This document shows positions 54,156 to 59,936 of a stretch of 59,936 bases of DNA, piece after piece. The translations under genes and the position numbers were made by a program. Origin of the DNA: an uncultured Anaeromyxobacter sp. GTDB lineage: Bacteria > Myxococcota > Myxococcia > Myxococcales > Anaeromyxobacteraceae. The stretch spans positions 1 to 59,936 of the forward strand of contig CAIQRS010000237.1 of assembly GCA_903874275.1 (NCBI GenBank), in the 5' to 3' direction. Every line of letters starts with the position of its first letter. Positions within the stretch are counted from its first letter, which is position 1. Under the pieces are notes generated by a model. The model did no database searches. It was not told where the DNA came from and saw nothing but the letters and a program-made list of their open reading frames with translations.

Positions 54156-54434
54156 CTACTTCACGACGACGGGGCCGGCGGTGATCTCCGGCGGCCCGGA
54201 GATGAATCCAGCGGCGTTGCCCTTCACCCACTCGGCGGCGACCCGGTCGGACTGGAGGATTCCCTCGCGGGTCTCGAACAGGCTGAGCGACGCCCACCAG
54301 CCGTCGCCCTCGTCGATGGCGATGTAGGAGATGAAGCCGGGGACCTTCCGGACGACGTTGATGAAGGAGCCGTTCACCGCGTCGTTGAACTCCTTGGGCC
54401 TGGACAGCTTGTAACGCCGGATCGTCCCGTACAT
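54156..54434 (-). CDS. Small alpha/beta-barrel protein (ABM-like)
   Basis: 92 residues with the dimeric alpha-beta barrel pattern of antibiotic-biosynthesis-monooxygenase-like proteins: YGTIRRYKLSRPKEFNDAVN, then VRKVPGFISYIAIDEGDGWWASLSLFE, then the AAEWVKGN helix. The barrel binds small hydrophobic compounds or haem in some members, but catalytic residues cannot be assigned. It lies 15 bases upstream of the tetrahaem cytochrome on the same strand, so it probably heads that operon. The 199 bases between it and the divergent ATPase hold both promoters. Confidence 0.7.
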   Translation of the reverse strand: MYGTIRRYKLSRPKEFNDAVNGSFINVVRKVPGFISYIAIDEGDGWWASLSLFETREGILQSDRVAAEWVKGNAAGFISGPPEITAGPVVVK

Positions 54435-54633
54435 GCGCTTCCTCCGAACCGGCGCGGGGCCGGCGAATGGGATGAGGTTGGAAAAGGACCGAGGCGGGAG
54501 ATTACGTCAGGGCGGCATCCGGACACCACCCTTCCGGGTACGATTTCCGCCCGGCGACATGACGTGGCGCGTCGAGCCCCGCGATGTCCGGTAAGCTCCC
54601 CGGCGAAGGACCACCACACGGAGGGGTGACGCC

Positions 54634-57366
54634 ATCGAGACGCACTGGCACGCCCTGTCTGCCGACGAGGCCCTGGCCCGGACGGCGAGCGGCCCGGAAG
54701 GGCTGACCACCGCCGAGGCGGGACGCCGGCTGGCCGCGCACGGTCCGAACCTGCTCGCCCACGCGGCCGGGGAGGGCGCCTGGCGCATCCTCTGGCGCCA
54801 GGTGGACAGCCCGCTCATCCTGGTTCTCCTGGCGGCTGCCGCGGTGGCCGCCCTGCTCGGAGAGGTCACCGACGCGGCGGTGGTGGGTGCCGTGGTGGTC
54901 GTCAACACGCTCATCGGATTCTTCCAGGAGTTCCGGGCCAGCCGCGCCATCGAGGCGCTGGCTGGCCTCGTTCCGGACGGCGCCACGGCCCTGCGCGACG
55001 GGGACCGGCGCGCCGTGCCGCTCGCCGAGCTGGTCCCCGGCGACATCGTCGCTCTCGCCTCCGGGGACAAGGTCCCGGCCGATCTCCGCCTGCTCGCCGT
55101 GAAGGGGCTGCGGGTGGAGGAGGCCGCGCTCACCGGGGAATCCACTCCCGCCGAGAAGGGCACCGCCGCGTCGCCCGAGGACGCAGAGCTCGGCGACCGT
55201 CGTTGCCTGTCCTTCGCGGGCACGCTCGTCGCGTCGGGGACCGGCATCGGGGTGGTGGTGGCCACCGGGGAGGGCACCGAGCTGGGAAAGGTCTCGGGGC
55301 TCCTGCGCCAGGCCGACGTGCTCGCGACGCCGCTCACCCGGGCGCTCGCCCAGGTGGGCAAGACCATCACCCTCGGGATCCTCGCGCTGACCGCGGTCAT
55401 GATGGCGGTCGGCACCTGGCGCAGCGTGGGGCAGGGCGTGCCGATGGGCGAGGCCCTGCGGGAGATGCTGGTCTTCTCCATCTCGCTGGCGGTCGGCGCC
55501 ATCCCGGAGGGGCTGCCCGCCATCGTCACCATCGCGCTGGCCATCGGCGTCCAGCGCATGGCGGCGCGTCACGCCATCGTCCGGAAGCTGCCGGCCGTGG
55601 AGACGCTCGGCTCCACCACGGTCATCTGCTCCGACAAGACCGGCACGCTCACCCGGAACGAGATGACGGTGCTCTCGCTCTGGACGCCCGCCGGTGCGCT
55701 CGACGTGGAGGGAAACGGCTGGGCGCCACGGGGGCGCTTCCTCTCCGGCGGCCTTCCGGTGACGCCGGATGCCGGGGCGCTCGACCTGATGGGCGCGGGG
55801 GCGCTCTGCAACGACGCCAACGTCGAGCGGGCCGGCTCCGGGTTCGCGGTGACCGGCGACCCCACCGAGGCGGCGCTGGTGGTGGCGGCGGGGAAGGCCG
55901 GCATGCAGGCCCAGGCGCTGCGGGGCGAGGCGCCGCGCCTCGACGTCCTGCCCTTCGAGTCGGAGCACCAGTTCATGGCCACGCTGCACCGGTGGCCGGA
56001 CGGGACCCGGAGACTCCTGGTGAAAGGGGCGCCCGAGGTGGTCCTGCGCCGCTGCTCGTCCCTGGCCGGTGGCGGTGCGCTCGACGCCCGCGCCGTGCTG
56101 GCCGAGGTCGAGACGATGGCGGGGCGGGGCATGCGGGTGCTGGCGATCGCGGCGCGCCCCTGGGAAGCGGCAGGCGACGCCCTTTCCCCGGCCGACCTCG
56201 AGGGCGGGCTCCGGCTGCTCGGACTGGTGGGGATGATCGACCCGCCGCGGCCCGAGGCCATCGCCGCCGTGACGGCGTGCCGCGCGGCGGGCATCCGCGT
56301 GAAGATGATCACCGGCGACCATCCGGGAACGGCCCAGGCCATCGGCCGCCAGCTCGGGCTGCTCGGCGCGGACGAGGTCGCGATCGCGGGCGCCGAGCTC
56401 TCCGCCACCAGGGACGAGGACCTGGGAGCCCTGGCCGCGCGGGGCAGCGTCTTTGCCCGGGTCTCCCCGGAGCACAAGCTCCGGCTGGTCCGCGCGCTGC
56501 AGCGGGCCGGCCAGGTGGTGGCCATGACCGGGGACGGCGTCAACGACGCACCGGCGCTCCGGCAGGCGGACATCGGCGTGGCCATGGGGATCACCGGCAC
56601 GGCGGTCTCCCGGGAGGCGGCCGACATGGTGCTCACCGACGACAACTTCGCCACCATCGTCGCGGCGGTGGAGGAGGGGAGGCGCGTCTACGACAACCTG
56701 GTCAAGGCCCTCGCCTTCGTCCTCCCCACCAACCTGGGGCTGGCGCTCATCTTCGTCTGCGCCGTCTTCGCCTTCCCGTTCGACGCGGCGACGCAGGCGC
56801 TCCTCCTTCCGATGCGCCCGACCCAGCTCCTCTGGATCAACCTCGTCGCCGCCGTGACCCTGGCCCTTCCGCTGGCCTTCGAGGGCAAGGAGCGGGACGT
56901 GATGGATCGCCCCCCCCGCCCCGCGGGGGAGCCCATCCTCTCGGGGCTGGTCCTGCGCCGGACCGCGCTCTCGGCACTGCTCATGACGGCCGGGGCGGTG
57001 GGGCTCTTCCTCTGGGAGTGGCACCGCGAGCTGGCCGCCGGGGTGGCGCCACCCCTCGCCCTCGCCGAGTCGCAGACGCTGACCGTCACCGCCGTGATCT
57101 TCTTCCAGGTGTTCTACCTGCTCGAGTCCCGCTCCTTCGACCGGTCGCTCTTCGCGAGCGGTCTTCGCGAGAACCCGGCCGTGCTGCCGGGAGTGGCGGC
57201 CCTCCTGGGATTGCAGGCGCTCTTCGTCTACGCGCCCTTCATGCACCGGGTCTTCGGGACCGCGCCCCTCGCGCTCGCCGACCTCGGCCGGGCCGCGCTG
57301 GTGGCGCTGGTGATCCTGCCGGCCATGGGGATGGAGAAGATCCTGACCCGTCGTCGTCGTCGATGA
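54634..57366 (+). CDS. P2-type cation-transporting ATPase with probable AUC start
   Basis: About 910 residues. The N-terminal THWHALSADEALARTASGPEG is the usual cation-ATPase opening. The frame has no ATG, GTG or TTG before the GTG at 54802, which would cut off this domain. The ATC at 54634 has GGAGGGG at the right distance and is the likely start. Motifs are TGES at 167-170, phosphorylated D334 in CSDKTGTLT, TGDGVND at 632-638, PEGLPA in helix 4 and NLVAAVTLALPLAFE in helix 6. That helix 6 lacks the Asp of Ca2+ pumps, so the transported ion is uncertain. Its stop overlaps the glycosyltransferase start. Confidence 0.85.
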   Translation: METHWHALSADEALARTASGPEGLTTAEAGRRLAAHGPNLLAHAAGEGAWRILWRQVDSPLILVLLAAAAVAALLGEVTDAAVVGAVVVVNTLIGFFQEFRASRAIEALAGLVPDGATALRDGDRRAVPLAELVPGDIVALASGDKVPADLRLLAVKGLRVEEAALTGESTPAEKGTAASPEDAELGDRRCLSFAGTLVASGTGIGVVVATGEGTELGKVSGLLRQADVLATPLTRALAQVGKTITLGILALTAVMMAVGTWRSVGQGVPMGEALREMLVFSISLAVGAIPEGLPAIVTIALAIGVQRMAARHAIVRKLPAVETLGSTTVICSDKTGTLTRNEMTVLSLWTPAGALDVEGNGWAPRGRFLSGGLPVTPDAGALDLMGAGALCNDANVERAGSGFAVTGDPTEAALVVAAGKAGMQAQALRGEAPRLDVLPFESEHQFMATLHRWPDGTRRLLVKGAPEVVLRRCSSLAGGGALDARAVLAEVETMAGRGMRVLAIAARPWEAAGDALSPADLEGGLRLLGLVGMIDPPRPEAIAAVTACRAAGIRVKMITGDHPGTAQAIGRQLGLLGADEVAIAGAELSATRDEDLGALAARGSVFARVSPEHKLRLVRALQRAGQVVAMTGDGVNDAPALRQADIGVAMGITGTAVSREAADMVLTDDNFATIVAAVEEGRRVYDNLVKALAFVLPTNLGLALIFVCAVFAFPFDAATQALLLPMRPTQLLWINLVAAVTLALPLAFEGKERDVMDRPPRPAGEPILSGLVLRRTALSALLMTAGAVGLFLWEWHRELAAGVAPPLALAESQTLTVTAVIFFQVFYLLESRSFDRSLFASGLRENPAVLPGVAALLGLQALFVYAPFMHRVFGTAPLALADLGRAALVALVILPAMGMEKILTRRRRR

Positions 57367-58322
57367 CCGCCTCGCGCCGACCGCTCGTCACCGCCCTCGT
57401 GGCGGCACACCAGGCCGCCTGTCACCTCGGGAGCGCGCTCTCCTCGCTGGCCGGCCAGACGCTCGACGACCTCGAGGTGATCGTGGTGGACGACGGCTCG
57501 ACCGACGGGACCTCGGCCGTGGCCGAGGAGGTCGCGCGGGCCGACCCGCGCTTCCAGGTGGTCCGGCTCGAACGGAACCGGGGGCAGGCCGCTGCGCTCA
57601 ACGTCGGCCTGGAGCGCGCCCGGGGGCGATACCTGGCGGTCCTCGACGCCGACGACGAGGCCACGCCCGGGCGGCTGGAGCTCCAGATCCCGGCGTTCGA
57701 GCGCGATCCTGGCCTGGTGCTCGTGGGCGGCGCCGTCGTCACCTTCTGCGATCGCCATGCGGTCGAGGGCAGTGTGTGGCACTACGCGACGGGCGACGCG
57801 GTGGTCCGCGCCCGGACCCTCTTCAAGTCGGAGGTCATCTCCGGAGCCATCACCTTCGACCGCGAGTGCATGGCGCGCCACCGGGTCCGGTTCGACGAGC
57901 GGCTGCGGCTCGGGGTGGACTGGGCGCTCTCGGCGGCGGCGATGCGGCTGGGCCGGGTGGGCAACGTCGAGCCGGTGGTGATGCGCTACCGCATCCACCC
58001 CGGGCAGATGACGGTGGAGATGGTGGACGACCTTGGATCCGACAGCACCCGGATCCGGAGGGAGGTCCTGGCCTGGGCCGGGGTCCACCCCACCGACGAC
58101 GAGATGCGGACCCACCTCGCCGTGAGCCCGTGCAACTACTGGCCCTTCGGCTCCCACCCGTTCTTCCGGGAGCGCGGGGGAGCCATCCGCGGGGACGCCG
58201 AGCGCTGGCTCGCGCGGCTCCTCGAGCAGGCAGGGCGCGCCGGGCGCATCCCGACCCCGGCGCTGCGGGAGTACGCGGAGGAGATCCTGGCCATGACCGA
58301 ACGTGCGCTGGCGGAGCACTAG
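57363..58322 (+). CDS. Family 2 glycosyltransferase
   Basis: 319 residues with a GT-A fold. LVTALVAAHQAACHLGSALSSL is followed by VIVVDDGSTDGT (nucleotide-binding DD at 43-44), RGQAAALNVGLERARG and the metal-binding DAD at 95-97 (LAVLDADDEAT). The acceptor half contains FDERLRLGVDWAL, with the E/D-W-x pattern of family 2. It would transfer a sugar to a surface glycan or lipid. ATG 57363 overlaps the ATPase stop (ATGA), although the two products have no obvious functional link. Confidence 0.9.
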   Translation: MTASRRPLVTALVAAHQAACHLGSALSSLAGQTLDDLEVIVVDDGSTDGTSAVAEEVARADPRFQVVRLERNRGQAAALNVGLERARGRYLAVLDADDEATPGRLELQIPAFERDPGLVLVGGAVVTFCDRHAVEGSVWHYATGDAVVRARTLFKSEVISGAITFDRECMARHRVRFDERLRLGVDWALSAAAMRLGRVGNVEPVVMRYRIHPGQMTVEMVDDLGSDSTRIRREVLAWAGVHPTDDEMRTHLAVSPCNYWPFGSHPFFRERGGAIRGDAERWLARLLEQAGRAGRIPTPALREYAEEILAMTERALAEH

Positions 58323-58408
58323 TTCGCAGCCGTCTCCGCGTGGACGATCTTCAGGATCTTCCGGGCGATCTCCTCCGGGGAGAGCACGAAGTCCACGAAA
58401 CCGGTCGG
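58319..58408 (-). pseudogene. C-terminal remnant of a CheB-type methylesterase gene
   Basis: Thirty codons on the minus strand, ending in TAG, read PTGFVDFVLSPEEIARKILK and a short tail. This is the characteristic last helix of CheB-family methylesterases ('TG-x-VDFVL-P-EEIA'). Upstream of it the frame soon degenerates and no start or catalytic domain is present. It overlaps the glycosyltransferase stop codon. The best reading is a leftover from deletion of a chemotaxis-type gene. A chance match cannot be ruled out. Confidence 0.45.
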
Positions 58409-58503
58409 CGCTCTGAGGCGGGAGCGCGCTCCTGGCCGGCTCGGTCACCGCCGCGCCGTTCCGTGGACACCCCTTCCACCCGGCGTAAGATGTCCGGGGG
58501 GCA

Positions 58504-59936
58504 ATGGAAGGTTTCCGTACGGACACGCTCTTCTCCGATTTCTTCCGTGACCTCGCCGTCGCCGGAAGGGCCCTCTCCGCCTATCCGCGACGCCACCCGG
58601 CCGTGGCCGAGGGGCTCTCGAAGGCCCACTCCACGCTCTCCGCGCTGCTCGCCGCGACCGGTCCGGTCGAGCTCGCTGCGGCGCGGGACGCCCTGTTCTG
58701 GAGCGATCGGCGTTTCACCACCCCACCCGCGGCGCAGCTCGCGAAGCTCCTGCGGCGGCGCCGGGCGGCGGGGCTCCTCCTCGACCCGGGCGCGACCGCG
58801 GAGGAGCTGGAGATCTTCCTGCGGGCGCTGGCCGTGGACGCCCGGAGCGCCCGTGACGCCGGCTCGCTCGCCGCGGAGCTGGCCGCGGCGGGGCTGGTCC
58901 GGATCCGCGTCGGTGACCTCGACTTCTCCTCCCTGTCCCTCGTCGAGGGCGACGAGGAGGCCATCGCGGCGGAGGTGGGAACCTTCGCGAGCCGGGTGGC
59001 CCGCCGGCTCCTCTCGAGCGGCAGCGTCCCGGCCGATCAGGTGGCGAGCTGGACCGCTTCGGCCAAGAGCGCCGCCGAGCTCCTCCGCGCGGTGCTCGAG
59101 GGCGGAGGCAGGGGCGGGGCCGGCGGCGCCTCGGGCCCCGGCGCCCTCGCGGCGGCGGTGCGGGCCGTGGCCGCCGAGCTCCGCGAATCGCCGGGCGAGG
59201 ACCATTCACGGCTGGTGAATGAGCTGGCGGCGGTCCTCTCCCCGCAGGCGGCGGCCGTGCTGCACCGGGCGCTCGGAGGGACGGGGACGGCGGGGAGCGG
59301 CGAGGTCATGGGAGCGGCCGCGGCGAGGGTGCTTCCGCGGCAGCTGGCTCCCATCCGGCTGGCCTTCACGACCGACGACATCGACTCCCTCCGCGAATCG
59401 GAGACCCCGGCCGCGCTGCTGGCATCCTTCCTCGACCTGCCGGAGGATCGCGCCGGTCGGGTCCTCTCCCCGGCGGCGGCCAAGGTCGGCCTCGCCCTCC
59501 GGAACCCGGACCTCGAGCGCGACCCGACCGAAAGGCTGCTCGAGCTCGCGGAGCGCGTGGACGTCTCCCCCGACTCCCTTCCGGCCATCCTGGGGCGCTT
59601 CGAGGCCGGCTACCTCCGGCTGCTCGCCGCGGGGAGGATCCGGTTGGCGACCGCCCTCGCGGAGCGGGTACAGCGCCGGAGCGCGGGGGAGGGGCCCTCC
59701 GCGGCTGCGTTCCGGGCCACCGCGGCGAGGGCGTCGGACCGCGAGGCGGTCGAGGCGCTGGTCTCCTCCCTGCCCGACCTCCCGGACGAGGCGTTCGGAG
59801 GCGTCCCCGCCCTCGTCGAGCGCATGGGCCCCTCCACGGTCCGTCACCTGCTCGACGTCCTTGCCCGCACCGAGAACCGGCTCATGCGCTTCCGTCTCCT
59901 CGACCTGCTGGCCAGGCTCGGCCCGGCGGTGGCGCG
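58504..59936 (+). CDS. N-terminal part of a large helical-repeat protein (runs off right edge)
   Basis: At least 477 residues, open to the end of the window. The frame starts at the ATG at 58504 and contains no stop. The sequence is almost entirely Ala/Leu/Glu/Arg-rich helices (FRDLAVAGRALSAYP, AEGLSKAHSTLSALLAA, LLRRRRAAGLLLDPGATAEEL) with a Gly-rich loop (GGGRGGAGGASGPGA) near residue 210. Later helices (STVRHLLDVLARTENRLMRFRL) look like HEAT-type repeats. There is no signal peptide. A scaffold role is plausible. The family is not identified. Confidence 0.65.
   Translation, partial: MEGFRTDTLFSDFFRDLAVAGRALSAYPRRHPAVAEGLSKAHSTLSALLAATGPVELAAARDALFWSDRRFTTPPAAQLAKLLRRRRAAGLLLDPGATAEELEIFLRALAVDARSARDAGSLAAELAAAGLVRIRVGDLDFSSLSLVEGDEEAIAAEVGTFASRVARRLLSSGSVPADQVASWTASAKSAAELLRAVLEGGGRGGAGGASGPGALAAAVRAVAAELRESPGEDHSRLVNELAAVLSPQAAAVLHRALGGTGTAGSGEVMGAAAARVLPRQLAPIRLAFTTDDIDSLRESETPAALLASFLDLPEDRAGRVLSPAAAKVGLALRNPDLERDPTERLLELAERVDVSPDSLPAILGRFEAGYLRLLAAGRIRLATALAERVQRRSAGEGPSAAAFRATAARASDREAVEALVSSLPDLPDEAFGGVPALVERMGPSTVRHLLDVLARTENRLMRFRLLDLLARLGPAVA

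Overview
The window is about 60 kb of very GC-rich, tightly packed bacterial chromosome. Many genes start with GTG or TTG, and many neighbours overlap by ATGA or GTGA. NtrC-type activators, bacteriohemerythrins, multihaem cytochromes, WYL pairs and a long-form isocitrate lyase point to Myxococcota, most like Anaeromyxobacter. This is inference, because there is no rRNA or other taxonomic marker here. I saw no tRNA, rRNA, CRISPR array, insertion sequence or prophage.

Layout. 1-10.9 kb: a FIST-like gene start, a 5'-3' exonuclease beside a coupled WYL regulator pair, a double-motif retropepsin-like protein, two tiny coupled genes, a DUF815 ATPase, an HtrA protease, an MFS transporter, a Cys-repeat lipoprotein, an M24 peptidase and two tandem bacteriohemerythrins. 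11.1-17.8 kb: a ChaA antiporter with an abnormal 3' end running into the glyoxylate operon (long isocitrate lyase then large malate synthase), a haem-binding protein and a secreted OB-like protein. 17.9-26.9 kb: a sensor kinase/NtrC pair divergent from a CusCBA-type copper/silver efflux operon. 26.9-32.6 kb: 5'-nucleotidase-like protein, DUF2892 protein, MltF, aquaporin Z, aldo/keto reductase and acyl-CoA-binding protein.

32.6-45.7 kb is the most striking region: a complete gas vesicle locus entirely on the minus strand. The upstream operon runs gvpH, two gvpF/L genes, a receiver protein, an unrecognised protein, a full two-ring Cdc48/p97 AAA+ ATPase, a histidine kinase, an NtrC-type sigma-54 activator and a second receiver. 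The downstream operon runs gvpA, a coiled-coil gene in the gvpC position, gvpN, a coiled-coil gene, gvpF, gvpG, a GvpA paralogue, gvpK, a second GvpA paralogue and a TPR-like gene. Each operon is preceded by a sequence with the -24/-12 spacing of a sigma-54 promoter, so the locus appears to carry its own phosphorelay and enhancer-binding protein. Strong hairpins flank the gene after gvpA and could set GvpA excess.

46-60 kb: a third bacteriohemerythrin, a MASE1-PAS hybrid sensor kinase, a pirin, a membrane acyltransferase coupled to a secreted SGNH esterase, a tetrahaem NapC/NirT cytochrome group, a P-type ATPase whose likely start codon is AUC, a family 2 glycosyltransferase, a remnant of a CheB-like gene and the beginning of a large helical-repeat protein that runs off the right edge.
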